Positions 48,778 to 57,942 are shown, counted from the stretch's first letter. The stretch: 64,000 bases of DNA from Leifsonia aquatica H1aii (GCF_000633535.1 NZ_AYMR01000011.1:62001-126000), one strand, 5' to 3'. Program-made: numbers and translations. Notes: generated by a model not told the origin, from the letters alone.

Positions 48778-50142
48778 ATGACTCAACAACTCGCTGAACC
48801 ACGATTGGGGCTCGAGCCCCGTGCAGGCTTCCTGCGCCGCCTCACCGCGGCGACCGGAGGCGGGATGTTCCTGGACGGCTTCGTCTTCGCCACCATCGCC
48901 GCAGTGATCGCCGGCGTGGCGTTCAGCCGCGAACTCGGATTGACGCCGCTCACGCTCGGCTTGATCTCATCGTCGACGCTCATCGGCACGATCATCGGAG
49001 GGCCGCTGATCGGCTATCTGACCGACCGCGTCGGGCGCAAACCGATGTTCCTCATCGACCTCTGCATCTTCCTCGTCGCATCGCTGTCGATGTTCCTGGT
49101 CACCGAGCCCTGGCAGATGATCGCGCTCGGTGTGATCCTCGGCATGGTCATCGGCGGCGACTACGCCATCGGTTCCCCTCTGCTCGGAGAGTTCTCCCCC
49201 GCCCGCAACCGCGGCCGCTACCTCGCCGTGCTCGAGATCCTGTGGAGCCTCGGCTACGTCGTCGCCTTCTTCGTCGGCTTCGTGGTGCTGTCGCTCGCCC
49301 CTGAGGCTTGGCGATTCGTGCTCGCCAGCTCAGCCATCCCTGCGGGAGTGATCCTGATGATCCGGCACGGTCTGCCCGAGTCGCCGCGCTGGCTGATCAA
49401 CAAGGGCCGCATCGCCGAGGCGACCAAGGTGCTCGAAGATCTCGGCGTCGACCCGTCGTCGGCCGACTACCTCGCCGAACCCGAGACCAAGACCCGCTGG
49501 CGAACGCTGTTCAGCCGCGCCTACGTCGGGCGCACCGCGTTCGCCGCGCTGTTCTGGGTCTGCATCGTCATCCCGTACTTCGCCCTCACCTTCTTCCAGT
49601 CCGAGGTGCTCGGCACCCTCGGCATCGAGAACCCGATCATCGTGGCCCTGCTGGGCACGGTCGTCGCCCTCGTCGGCGCGGTGACCGGCTGGTATCTGAT
49701 CGACAAGGTCGGACGGCGCCCGCTGCTCATCATCCCGATGTTCGTCTGCGCCGGCGCGCTCACCATCGTCGCTCTCGGCGACCTCCTCGGGTTCCCCGTG
49801 GTGATCAACGTGGTCTGCTTCTTCGGCTATCTGTTCTTCTACGGCATCATGGGCATCCTCTGCGGCGTGTACCCGCTGGAGATCTTCCCGACCTCCGTCC
49901 GCACCTCCGGACTCGGGCTCGCTTCCGGGTTCTCGCGGGTCGGCGCCGCCATCGCGACCTTCCTCGTCCCGATCGGCTTCGCGGCCTTCGGACTCATCCC
50001 GGTGCTGCTGATCCTCGCGGGCGTGTCGGCCTTCGGCGGTGTGATCTCCGTGATCCTCGCCCCGGAGACCGCGCGGAAGCACCTGACGGACACCGGCGCG
50101 ATCTCCGTTGTGAACGCGAAGCGGATGGGTGGCGCCGCGTGA
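48778..50142 (+). CDS. MFS transporter (sugar-porter/metabolite:H+ symporter type)
   Basis: 454 aa, 12 helices. GYLTDRVGRKPMFLIDLCIF is the A-motif loop; EFSPARNRGRYLAVLEILWSLGY and LPESPRWLINKGR are sugar-porter-like signatures; GWYLIDKVGRRPLLIIP and VYPLEIFPTSVRTSGLG mark the second half. GAGG precedes the ATG by 6 nt; an in-frame ATG at 48766 is possible. Third gene of the IclR-linked operon, so it probably imports the substrate of the alcohol and aldehyde dehydrogenases. Confidence 0.9.
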   Translation: MTQQLAEPRLGLEPRAGFLRRLTAATGGGMFLDGFVFATIAAVIAGVAFSRELGLTPLTLGLISSSTLIGTIIGGPLIGYLTDRVGRKPMFLIDLCIFLVASLSMFLVTEPWQMIALGVILGMVIGGDYAIGSPLLGEFSPARNRGRYLAVLEILWSLGYVVAFFVGFVVLSLAPEAWRFVLASSAIPAGVILMIRHGLPESPRWLINKGRIAEATKVLEDLGVDPSSADYLAEPETKTRWRTLFSRAYVGRTAFAALFWVCIVIPYFALTFFQSEVLGTLGIENPIIVALLGTVVALVGAVTGWYLIDKVGRRPLLIIPMFVCAGALTIVALGDLLGFPVVINVVCFFGYLFFYGIMGILCGVYPLEIFPTSVRTSGLGLASGFSRVGAAIATFLVPIGFAAFGLIPVLLILAGVSAFGGVISVILAPETARKHLTDTGAISVVNAKRMGGAA

Positions 50143-50200
50143 CGATCGCAGGGCGCGACATGCCGGAACAGACCACGACAGCACAGGAGACAAGAGACCG

Positions 50201-50731
50201 ATGACAGACCTCACCGATATCGACGGCCGGTTCGCGCAAGGCTGGGGAGGACGCGCTCCGGACGGCGTGCACGTCAACGTGCTCCTCGCGCGACGGGGAA
50301 CGCCGACCGCGGCCTCCATCACCACGGCGTTCACCTCGCCGAGACCGGGATTCACCCCCGTACTCGCGTCCGTCGGGGAGGACCAGCCTTCGTACGCGAC
50401 GGTGAACCCGCCGACCGTGATCCTCTCGAAGACCGAGGCCGTGGACGGGTTCCACGAGACCGTCACCTTCGGCGCCGCCGGGGTCGGCATCTCGCAGGGC
50501 GTGCTCGACGCCGTCGCCGACGGACTCCTGGTCGCCGACCAGGAGACCATCGTCTTCGTCTCGCTCTGGATCGACCCGGCCGCCGCCGACGAGACCGCCG
50601 TGCGCGACGCCGCCCGGGAGGCGACCGCCGCCGGGGTGCGCGAGGCGGTCCAGGGTCGCACCTCGGCCGACCGGCAGGCATTGGTCGACGGGCGCGACGG
50701 GCTCCGCCACCCCTTCTACAGCGGACGCTGA
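50201..50731 (+). CDS. Formaldehyde-activating enzyme (Fae) homologue
   Basis: 176 aa, full Fae length. The order of segments matches Fae: VHVNVLLARRGTPTAASITTAF, GFTPVLASVGEDQPSYATV, NPPTVILSKTEAVDGF, TFGAAGVGISQGVLDAVADG, VFVSLWIDPAAADETAV and REATAAGVREAVQ, and even the tail LRHPFYSG. The catalytic His (HIDLIIG in methylotroph Fae) is kept, but the Asp two residues later is Asn here. Fae joins formaldehyde to tetrahydromethanopterin, a cofactor rarely found in actinobacteria. The ribosome site AGGAGA is well placed. Last gene of the alcohol/aldehyde operon, followed by a terminator, so a formaldehyde-handling or aldehyde-binding role with another cofactor is possible. Confidence 0.83.
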   Translation: MTDLTDIDGRFAQGWGGRAPDGVHVNVLLARRGTPTAASITTAFTSPRPGFTPVLASVGEDQPSYATVNPPTVILSKTEAVDGFHETVTFGAAGVGISQGVLDAVADGLLVADQETIVFVSLWIDPAAADETAVRDAAREATAAGVREAVQGRTSADRQALVDGRDGLRHPFYSGR

Positions 50732-50753
50732 CCTCAGCCGTCCGCTCCATCCC

Positions 50754-50785
50754 GAAGGGGGCCCGCCATCGTGCGGGCCCCCTTC
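50754..50785 (+). terminator. Terminator of the IclR-linked operon
   Basis: Perfect 13-bp stem GAAGGGGGCCCGC with its complement, 6-base loop, 22 bp after the Fae-like stop. Confidence 0.8.
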
Positions 50786-50805
50786 CGCGCGGTTGGGAGG
50801 CCGTG

Positions 50806-51465
50806 GTGATCTTGACCGATCTCGCCCTGTGGAGCGGATGGATCGGGTGCGTGCTCTCAGCAGCCTTCGGGCTTCCTCAGGCGGTCCGCTTGCTGCGGCT
50901 GGACGGCGCCGTCGGGGTCGCGATCCTGCCCTGGCAGTCACTGCTCGCCGCGAACCTCGCCTGGTCGATCTACGCCACCGTCTCGATGCAGGCGCCCCTG
51001 TTGATCTCGTACGGGATCGCCGCCGTGCTCGCGCTCGTGGTGATCGTCCGCCTGTCGATGCGATCGCGGCGCAGCGTCCTGCTCGATGTGGCAGGTCCCG
51101 TGGCACTGGGACTGACGATGCTCCTCGCGCTCCCCGTTCCGATGCTGTTCGGCATCGTCAGCATCGTCCCCGGGACGATCGGCTGGATCGCGCAGCTGCG
51201 CTCCATCCGCCGCCACGGCCGACCGCGGGGGCTGTCGGCCGTGAGCATGATCCTCTACCTGCTGTGCCTGCTCGTCTGGCTCGTGTACGCGGGCGCCCGC
51301 GGCGACGTGGCGCTCGGCACCTCCGTCCTCCCGCTGATCGTGGTGATCAGCGGGACGTTGGCGGCGTTCTACGGCGCTCGACCGGACCGCCCCCGCGCGC
51401 CGGGTCAGCCCGCCAGTGCCGGGAAGGCCCACTCCCCGCTGAGGATCTCGGGGCGCGGCCGGTAG
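50806..51465 (+). CDS. PQ-loop/SWEET-like membrane protein
   Basis: 219 aa with six to seven helices in two similar halves. Each half has a PQ-loop-type motif: GLPQAVRLLRLDGAVGVAI in the first, GWIAQLRSIRRHGRPRGLSAVSM in the second, the latter close to the SemiSWEET/PQ-loop pattern of PQ and later helix. Such proteins move sugars or act as unassigned transporters. GGGAGG sits 5 nt before the GTG at 50806 (GTG 50803 also possible). Its 3' end overlaps the convergent DUF1254 gene by 61 bp (51405-51465). Confidence 0.75.
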   Translation: MILTDLALWSGWIGCVLSAAFGLPQAVRLLRLDGAVGVAILPWQSLLAANLAWSIYATVSMQAPLLISYGIAAVLALVVIVRLSMRSRRSVLLDVAGPVALGLTMLLALPVPMLFGIVSIVPGTIGWIAQLRSIRRHGRPRGLSAVSMILYLLCLLVWLVYAGARGDVALGTSVLPLIVVISGTLAAFYGARPDRPRAPGQPASAGKAHSPLRISGRGR

Positions 51466-52343
51466 AGCCGGACGAGGTAGTTCCATCCCTCGGGCGTCGG
51501 GATCGCGTTCGGGGTGCCGGCCGGGTAGTCGCCGAAGCGCACGGTGATCGTGCCGTCGGCGTCGCGCTGCCCGGTGATGCTGTTGATCGTGTAGACACCG
51601 CTGTCGTTCGGCTCGAAGAAGCCGGCGGCGTTGTAGACGGAGATCGACCAGAACCCGTCGACGGGGACGTCCCCGACCGTGAGCTCGTGCCGGTCCGCCG
51701 CGACCGCGGGGGCACCCCCCAGGTAGGTCGCCTCGTCCGAGGGGAGACCGCCCCAGCCGGCCGCGGTGCCGATGAGGTGACGCACGGGATCCACCTCGTC
51801 GGCACGGCCGAAGGTGCGGCGGAAGTCGCCGAGGTTCTTTGCCAGCACCAGCAGCGCGTCGCGGGTCTCGTCGAGGGAGGCGGTGTCGTAGTCGGGCAGC
51901 TCGAACGGGACGGCGGAGGCGCTCGTCAGGACGATCCGGTCCTGCAGGGCGGAGACGGCGGCGACGTCCTCCGGATCCGCCGGGTCGACCAGGATGCGGA
52001 TGGCGAGCGCGACGTAGGGCGAGTCGAACTCCTCGACGGTGAGGGCGTGTTCGCCCGCGTCGTGGAAGATCCGGTTCACGTAGTGGTCCGCGTTGACGAC
52101 CATGGCCGAGACGTACCGCTCCCCATGCTCCGGGATCGTGAAGGTGGCGCCCTGGGAGATGTCGACGACGGCGAAGCTGTACAGGGTGTCCCGGTTCATC
52201 CGGATGACGGTCTGCGCGTCGATCGCAGCGGGCACCCGGTTGTGGCGGAGGAGGTTGACGCCGCCGGCGTCGCGCTGGAGGTCGTGGAACATGCGGTCGT
52301 TCTCGGCTCGCACGAAGTTGTCGGCATTCACGATGATGGTCAC
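51405..52343 (-). CDS. DUF1254/DUF1214-family protein
   Basis: 312 aa without signal peptide. RMNRDTLYSFAVVDISQGATFTIP, YVSAMVVNADHYVNRIF, GWGGLPSDEATYLGG, FWSISVYNAAGFFEPND, and the end TPEGWNYLVRLYRPRPEIL are typical of the paired DUF1254 and DUF1214 domains. Function is unknown in the family, although some are exported proteins of envelope stress. GTG start with no strong ribosome site. It overlaps the PQ-loop gene's end by 61 bp. Confidence 0.85.
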   Translation of the reverse strand: MTIIVNADNFVRAENDRMFHDLQRDAGGVNLLRHNRVPAAIDAQTVIRMNRDTLYSFAVVDISQGATFTIPEHGERYVSAMVVNADHYVNRIFHDAGEHALTVEEFDSPYVALAIRILVDPADPEDVAAVSALQDRIVLTSASAVPFELPDYDTASLDETRDALLVLAKNLGDFRRTFGRADEVDPVRHLIGTAAGWGGLPSDEATYLGGAPAVAADRHELTVGDVPVDGFWSISVYNAAGFFEPNDSGVYTINSITGQRDADGTITVRFGDYPAGTPNAIPTPEGWNYLVRLYRPRPEILSGEWAFPALAG

Positions 52344-52427
52344 GCTGCGATCGTGGCATGCGGGAGGGGCCGCGGAATAGCCCCTCCCTGGGTCACCCCC
52401 GTGGGTCGGGGCGCGGCCGTGCGTTGG

Positions 52428-52946
52428 TCAGCGCTGCTGGCCGCGCAGCTGGGCCGCCGTGTCCGCGACCAGCCGGGCGGCGACGCGACGGAGCGTCTCC
52501 ACGTCCTCGGCGCTCCAGTGCAGGAGCGCGGACCCCAGGCTGGTGCTGGCGTACTCCATGATGCGCTCGCCCACCTCGCGCCCGGCGGGCGTGAGCGCGA
52601 GGAGGACGCTGCGATCGTCGGCGGGGTCCGGCACCCGGACGGTGAGCCCCGCCTCGCCGAGCCGGTTCGCGATCTTGCTCATGTTCGCGCGTCCGGTGCC
52701 GAGGATCGTCGCCAGATCGCTGGGCCGCGTGGCACCGCGATAGCCGAGCTGGTTGACCGTCAGGAACATGGCCATGTCGTCGACGGGGAAGTCGACGGCG
52801 GACATCACCGCACGGCGCTGCTCGTAGCTGTCGGCCCAGTGGACCAGCGACGAGAGCGACACCCGCAGATCGAGCGGGTCGGGGGCGAGCACGGGCGAGA
52901 GGTCGGGAGCGTCCGGGGTCGCGCCCTCCTCGTGCGTTCTCGCCAC
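52428..52946 (-). CDS. MarR-family regulator
   Basis: 172 aa. Winged-helix core MAMFLTVNQLGYRGATRPSDLATILGTGRANMSKIANRLGEAGLTVRVPDPADDRSVLLALTPAG is reported here by parts: PSDLATILGTGRANMSKIAN is the recognition helix and PADDRSVLLAL the wing. GTG at 52946 has GGAGG 6 nt upstream, better than the earlier in-frame start at 52991. No dyad was obvious near it. It is 84 bp upstream of the DUF1254 gene on the same strand and may control it. Confidence 0.85.
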   Translation of the reverse strand: MARTHEEGATPDAPDLSPVLAPDPLDLRVSLSSLVHWADSYEQRRAVMSAVDFPVDDMAMFLTVNQLGYRGATRPSDLATILGTGRANMSKIANRLGEAGLTVRVPDPADDRSVLLALTPAGREVGERIMEYASTSLGSALLHWSAEDVETLRRVAARLVADTAAQLRGQQR

Positions 52947-53048
52947 CGCCCACCTCCGTTCGTCATCGGGTGCGGGGCGAGCGTCCCGCACCCGCCGGAC
53001 CGGACCCGCCGTTCCCGAGCCTCCAGTATCCCGCGTGCGACCGCCCGC

Positions 53049-56006
53049 TCAGCTCGCCGCGACGCGCACCAGCCGCACCGGGCCGAGCAGGCCGTGATCG
53101 TGCACCTCGGTGTGCTGCAGGGCGTGGCCGCCGCCGAAGACCTCGGCGATGATGTCCGGCACGTGCTCGTAGTAGCCGCGGGCGAGCAGCCGGTTGTTGA
53201 GCGAGCTGGAGATCCGGACCACCACCGTGTTCTCGCCCGGTCGCAGGGCGTCGGTCACGTCGACGACCGGGACGGAGGTGTCGAAACCGATGGCGTCCCC
53301 GCCGCCCACCGACACCGAGCCGAGGCCGCCGCCCACCGAGCCCAGCTCGAGCAGGTAGCGGGCGCCGCCGCCGGTGTCGAGATCGTCGACCGTGATGACC
53401 GCCGTGTACTCGCCGACGCCGGAGACCTCCGGCCCCACGCCCTCCAGGTCCTTCCAGGGCGCGAGGGAGGTCGTGCCCGAGGCGAGACGGCTGACCGCCG
53501 TCAGGGGACGGACCTCGCGGGTGACGTGCCCGGTACCGCGATCCTCCTCGATCACCTGCTCGCCGCCGGCGTCCCAGCTGTCGACGGCGATGGACCAGTC
53601 CTCCACGGCGGCGACCGGGGTGCGGACCGCGGGTGCGGACGCGACACCCGGCGAGGCGGAGCGGTCGAGCGTCAGCAACGCCGTCTCACCCGGGGCCAGC
53701 TCGACGGTGACGAGGGTCCGGCCGCCCTCGATGCGCACACCGTGGTGCGGGCGCAGCTCTCCCGACCAGGCGTCGAGGCGCAGCACGGCGCCCTCCCCGG
53801 CGAGCGCCACCTCCACCCGGGTGGGCTCTCCGGTCTCGTAGAGGAAGTGGTAGAGGTACAGGTGGGCGAGGTCGCCCTCGTCGCGCAGGTGGCTGAGGAC
53901 GTTCTGGTCCGGCGCGGTGAACTCGGCGCGACCGGTGACCCCGAGTGCGCGGAGCGCGTCGACCGTCTGCGCGGGATCGCCGATCCGGGCGACCGTCGGC
54001 TGCTGCAGCAGCTCGGCGATCGTGGCGGCGAGCTCGTCGTCGCGACCGTCCAGGCCGGGGGTGCGGGCGGCGGCGACCGGGTGCGCGAGGTCGACCTCGG
54101 TCGGGAGGATCGATCGCAGCTCGCGCGTGTCGTCGACGAAGAGCAGGCGCAGCCCGCGCTTCGCCCAGCCGAGCAGGTGGGCGGCATCGTCGGCGTCGAG
54201 CGCCGTCTGGTAGACGATCAGCGCCTGGTAGCCGGGGCCGTCCGGCTGGACGAGGCCGTCCTCGAACGCCACATCGTCACGCCTCAGCAGCGAGCCGTCG
54301 AAGAACTCGTAGGTCCAGCCGCTGTCCTGCATGCCGAGGTCCTGCCACCAGAAGTTCTTGCGGTCGCGCATCCACTTGCGCGCGTAGTACTCCTCGTCCG
54401 GGTGCCGGGTGCCCTCCTCGTCGTAGAACGCCATGCCGAGGCGGTTCTCGGTGAAGTGGTCGGTGCGGAGGATGCCGACGTCGATGCGCGGGCGCCCCTG
54501 CCGGAGGGCGAACTGGTAGCGGCCGACGGCATCGTTCCAGAGCCGGTAGAACGCCGAGCCCGGCTGGCGGGTGTCGAAGCGCTCGGAGAACATGGGCCAC
54601 ATGCCCTCGTGACCCGGCCACTCGGTCCCTTCCACACCGGCGGGACTGGCCCAGCCGTGCAGGACGGTCTTGGTGATGCCGGCGGCGAGCTGCGTCGCGA
54701 TGATCTGGTCGTAGAAGCGGTGGTCGAGGATGTGGTTGCGCGTCGTGGCGCCCGTCTCCGACGAGTACTGCTTGCCGAAGAGGTGCGCCGGGCCGGCGAG
54801 CAGACGGTAGGCGTCGATCTGCGCGGCGAACTCCAGCGACTCGTTCTCGATGCCGTCGACCTCGGGCCCGGGGCGGGTCAGCTCGAACGGCAGTCCGTAG
54901 CTGATCTCCGACCGGAGGCTGATCCCCACCGAGTGCAGGTAGGCGGCGAACGGGCGCAGCATGTTCTCGATGTAGAGGTCGGTGAGCGTGCGGACGTAGT
55001 CGAAGCGCACCTTGTCCACCGTGATCGCCTGCGTCTCCAGCGGCTCGTTGACGTAGACCGTGCTCGACGCCATGAACGGCGCGCTCCGGGTCAGGAACGG
55101 CAGCCACGGGGCGATGTCGTAGCCGCGGCGCCGACGGAACTCCTCCGCGACGCCTGCGCCCCAGAACATCCCGCCGGCGCCGTGGGTGGTGAGCTCGAGG
55201 GAGTCCATGTACATCTGGGTGCGCGGGTTGCGGGCGATCTGCTCCCGCAGCTCGGGCGTCAGCACCACGGTGTCCCAGTAGTCCACGACCGCGTCCACGC
55301 CGGCGCGCTCCAGGTAGTTGACGGTGTAGTTGACGCTGGCGGACGGGGAGGCGGTCTGTCCGGTGCCGTGCATCCAGAACGCGTAGAGCCGCCAGGTGCC
55401 CTCGGCCGGCGCGGTCCAGTCGAGGGACTCGCCCGCGACGAGGCCGGTCAGGTCGACGGCCGAGTCGGCGTCCAGGACGGCGCCGGCGCCGGTCTCCTCG
55501 ACGATGCGGACGGCGACCGCGGCGACGAAGGTCTGGCCCCGCAGCTTCGCGCGCTCCCCGGGCAGCGGCGACTCGGCGAGCGGTCCGTCGAGGTCGATCC
55601 GGCTGAGCGCGCCGCTGCGGGACGAACCGCCCGCGAGCGTCTCGGCGATGACGTCCAGCTCCTGGGCCGCCGCCGGGTGCTCCGGGTCGATGCCGGGGAT
55701 GTTGGCGTTCGACCAGTTGGTGCCCGACGTGAAGCTGACCGACATGTCCCGTTTGGTGGTCTGCTCCACGACGACGAGGCTGTCGTGCACCCACTCCTCG
55801 GATCCCCACCCGTAGCGGGCGTGGTCGATCCCCTCCTCGTCCATCGCGAGGAACTCCATGCCGCCGAAGCCGAAACCGTGCGCGGTCTCGATCTCGTGGT
55901 GGAGCGTCTCGTCCGTGTGGAGGCCCTCGGCCAGCCACCAGCGCAGCTCCGGCCGGAACTCGATCCCGGGCGTGCGGATGTCGCGGGCGAAGTCGTCGAG
56001 GGTCAC
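53049..56006 (-). CDS. GH106-like alpha-L-rhamnosidase
   Basis: 985 aa, no signal peptide. The N-terminal barrel has the GH106-type start RPELRWWLAEGLHTDETLHHEIE and GFGFGGMEFLAMDEEGID, then MSVSFTSGTNWSNANIPG, QMYMDSLELTTHGAGGMFW, RRRRGYDIAPWLPFL and LRSEISYGLPFELTRPGPEVDG. Middle part includes HFTENRLGMAFYDEEGTRHPDEEYY. The C-terminal part (about 780-985) is beta-rich, with a galactose-binding-like jelly roll (LRPGENTVVVRISSSLNNRLL). The enzyme should remove terminal L-rhamnose from glycans or plant glycosides inside the cell. GTG 56006 has GAAGGAG 6 nt upstream. The sugar released could enter the deoxy-sugar route at 2.6-13 kb. Confidence 0.85.
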   Translation of the reverse strand: MTLDDFARDIRTPGIEFRPELRWWLAEGLHTDETLHHEIETAHGFGFGGMEFLAMDEEGIDHARYGWGSEEWVHDSLVVVEQTTKRDMSVSFTSGTNWSNANIPGIDPEHPAAAQELDVIAETLAGGSSRSGALSRIDLDGPLAESPLPGERAKLRGQTFVAAVAVRIVEETGAGAVLDADSAVDLTGLVAGESLDWTAPAEGTWRLYAFWMHGTGQTASPSASVNYTVNYLERAGVDAVVDYWDTVVLTPELREQIARNPRTQMYMDSLELTTHGAGGMFWGAGVAEEFRRRRGYDIAPWLPFLTRSAPFMASSTVYVNEPLETQAITVDKVRFDYVRTLTDLYIENMLRPFAAYLHSVGISLRSEISYGLPFELTRPGPEVDGIENESLEFAAQIDAYRLLAGPAHLFGKQYSSETGATTRNHILDHRFYDQIIATQLAAGITKTVLHGWASPAGVEGTEWPGHEGMWPMFSERFDTRQPGSAFYRLWNDAVGRYQFALRQGRPRIDVGILRTDHFTENRLGMAFYDEEGTRHPDEEYYARKWMRDRKNFWWQDLGMQDSGWTYEFFDGSLLRRDDVAFEDGLVQPDGPGYQALIVYQTALDADDAAHLLGWAKRGLRLLFVDDTRELRSILPTEVDLAHPVAAARTPGLDGRDDELAATIAELLQQPTVARIGDPAQTVDALRALGVTGRAEFTAPDQNVLSHLRDEGDLAHLYLYHFLYETGEPTRVEVALAGEGAVLRLDAWSGELRPHHGVRIEGGRTLVTVELAPGETALLTLDRSASPGVASAPAVRTPVAAVEDWSIAVDSWDAGGEQVIEEDRGTGHVTREVRPLTAVSRLASGTTSLAPWKDLEGVGPEVSGVGEYTAVITVDDLDTGGGARYLLELGSVGGGLGSVSVGGGDAIGFDTSVPVVDVTDALRPGENTVVVRISSSLNNRLLARGYYEHVPDIIAEVFGGGHALQHTEVHDHGLLGPVRLVRVAAS

Positions 56007-56019
56007 AGCGTTCTCCTTC

Positions 56020-56052
56020 GAAGCAGGTGAGTGGTGAAGCCAGGTGAGTGGT
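56020..56052. repeat. Two near-identical 16/17-bp tandem units in the rhamnosidase leader
   Basis: GAAGCAGGTGAGTGGT (56020-56035) followed by GAAGCCAGGTGAGTGGT (56036-56052), one base longer. Located 14-46 bp before the GTG, where a direct-repeat regulator site would be placed. Confidence 0.6.
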
Positions 56053-56130
56053 CGATCAAACCAGTGTCGCAATAACACTAACTCATTTCCTGAGGACACT
56101 ACTAGGCCCGACGAAGATCGCCTCCTCGAC

Positions 56131-57876
56131 TCAGATCACCCCGTACTCCTCCAGCAGCCGGCCGATCATCGTCTTCTCCACGTAACGCTTGGCGAAGGCC
56201 GGAACCGGCACCTTCTTGCCGTCGCGCAGATAGTGCGTCGACTTGATGAGCTCGCGCACGTCGTAGATCGACCCGAACACCTCCGGCACACCGCGCTCGA
56301 CGTCCAGAAGCTGGTAGACCGCCTCCATCGCCGTGCGCACCGAGTACTCGGTGGTGAAGATGCAGTCGCGGGTCGACTCGGCGAACTGGCCGATGAAGGC
56401 GAAGTTCTTCACGCCGGACGGCACCACGTCGGGACGGTCCCCCGCGGCGCGCGGGAGGAAGAACGCCGTGATGAACGGCATCATGCACGGGCGGGTGATC
56501 GCGCCGGTCGCCGCCAGGCCATCGATCTCGTCCAGCGGGACGCCCAGGTGGTAGAGCCACTCGCGGGTGATCTCCTCCCCGGTGCACTCGCGCATCGGCT
56601 TCTTCACGTAGTCGCCGGGGACGTCGGTGAAGAGGCCGTAGAACCAGACCACGGTCTGGTCGTCCGGCTGCTGTGAGAAGTGCGGCTGGCGGTTCACGGT
56701 CCAGCTGAGCAGCCACGCGGAGTCCCGCGCGGTGACGATGCCGCCGGTGACGACCTTGCCGGAACGCATCGGACGCTGGGCGATCCGCTCGATGTAGGCC
56801 GGGATGCGCTCGTCCAGCGTCGTGATCGACGCCGACTCCCACTGCGACTTCTCCGGCGAGGTGCAGAACGTGTCGGGGTGGCCGAACGACGGGTCCTGCG
56901 CCGCGATGTTCCGCCAGAGGTGCCAGCTGCCGCCATCGTGCACCACCGGATCGAACGCGGCGGGGGTGTGGTGGTCGCCCCACTCCGAGTTCTCCACCAG
57001 GGACCCGTTGGTGACGAACACCAGGTCGTCCTCGGTGAGGTCGAGCCCGCCCTCGACGCCCTCGCGGATCCACGCGATGTGCTTCGCGACCTTCTTCTCG
57101 GGCGAGATGTCGAATCGCACATCCATCACCCGGGTGTCGAACTGCACCTTCACGCCCTGCGCCCGCAACCAGGTGACGAGGGGGAGCACGAGCGACTCGT
57201 ACTGGTTGTACTTGGTGAACTTCAGGGCGCTGAAGTCGGGCAATCCGTCGATGTGGTGGATGAAGCGCTGCACGTAGAGCTTCATCTCCAGTGCGCTGTG
57301 CCACTCCTCGAACGCGAACATCGTCCGCCAGTACAGCCAGAAGTTCGACGCGAGGAAGTCCGGCCCCATGACCTCGTCGATCCGCTTGTCGTAGAGCTGC
57401 TCGGGCAGCGCGAGGACGAGATCGACGACGGCCTTGGTCGCCTTGCGGTCGAGGGTGAAGGTCATCCCCGTCTTCGCGTCCTGACCTCGGTCGACGGTCG
57501 CGCGCTGCAGCGAGAAGTTGGGATCGTCCTTGTTGAGCCAGTAGAACTCGTCGAGCACCGACGCGCCCTCGATCTCCAGGGACGGGATCGAGCGGTAGAG
57601 ATCCCAGAGGCACTCGAAGTGGTCCTCCATCTCGCGGCCGCCGCGGATGAGCCAGCCGGTCTCGGCATCGCCCGCGCCGTCCAGGGCGCCGCCGCCGATC
57701 GAGGAGGCCTCGAGCACCGTGATCCGGTCGCCCGCCATCTGCCCGTCCCGGATCAGGAATGCGGCCGCGGCCAGTGACGCCAGGCCGCCGCCCACCAGGT
57801 AGGCCGATTTGGCGTCGACGCCCTGCGGCTTGCGCGGGCGCGCGAACGCCTCGTAGTTGCCCTTGCTGTAGTACAT
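56131..57876 (-). CDS. ohyA: Oleate hydratase (myosin-cross-reactive antigen family)
   Basis: 581 aa. N-terminal FAD motif SAYLVGGGLASLAAAAFLIRDG, then ITVLEASSIGGGALDGAG, GWLIRGGREMEDHFECLWDL, FWLYWRTMFAFEEWHSALE, YNQYESLVLPLVTWL, FVTNGSLVENSEWGDHHTP, DSAWLLSWTVNRQPHFSQQP, and the end NFAFIGQFAESTRDCIFTTEYSVRTAMEAVY. The enzyme adds water to the cis double bond of oleate or related fatty acids, giving 10-hydroxy acids, a detoxification step. ATG 57876 has GGAGGGGGAG; an earlier in-frame ATG (57906) is weaker. It follows the TetR gene by 66 bp on the same strand and may be cotranscribed or derepressed with it. Confidence 0.93.
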   Translation of the reverse strand: MYYSKGNYEAFARPRKPQGVDAKSAYLVGGGLASLAAAAFLIRDGQMAGDRITVLEASSIGGGALDGAGDAETGWLIRGGREMEDHFECLWDLYRSIPSLEIEGASVLDEFYWLNKDDPNFSLQRATVDRGQDAKTGMTFTLDRKATKAVVDLVLALPEQLYDKRIDEVMGPDFLASNFWLYWRTMFAFEEWHSALEMKLYVQRFIHHIDGLPDFSALKFTKYNQYESLVLPLVTWLRAQGVKVQFDTRVMDVRFDISPEKKVAKHIAWIREGVEGGLDLTEDDLVFVTNGSLVENSEWGDHHTPAAFDPVVHDGGSWHLWRNIAAQDPSFGHPDTFCTSPEKSQWESASITTLDERIPAYIERIAQRPMRSGKVVTGGIVTARDSAWLLSWTVNRQPHFSQQPDDQTVVWFYGLFTDVPGDYVKKPMRECTGEEITREWLYHLGVPLDEIDGLAATGAITRPCMMPFITAFFLPRAAGDRPDVVPSGVKNFAFIGQFAESTRDCIFTTEYSVRTAMEAVYQLLDVERGVPEVFGSIYDVRELIKSTHYLRDGKKVPVPAFAKRYVEKTMIGRLLEEYGVI

Positions 57877-57942
57877 GAACTCCCCCTCCGGTCTCGACAC
57901 CGCCATCCTCCCCGGGCGCGAGGCATGTGTCGAGGAGGGAGA

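Noticed and set aside
50793-56030. 5.2-kb open frame running across several genes on the plus strand
   Set aside because: It crosses genes with solid family motifs on the opposite strand or in other frames and reads as low-complexity Val/Arg/Gly text.
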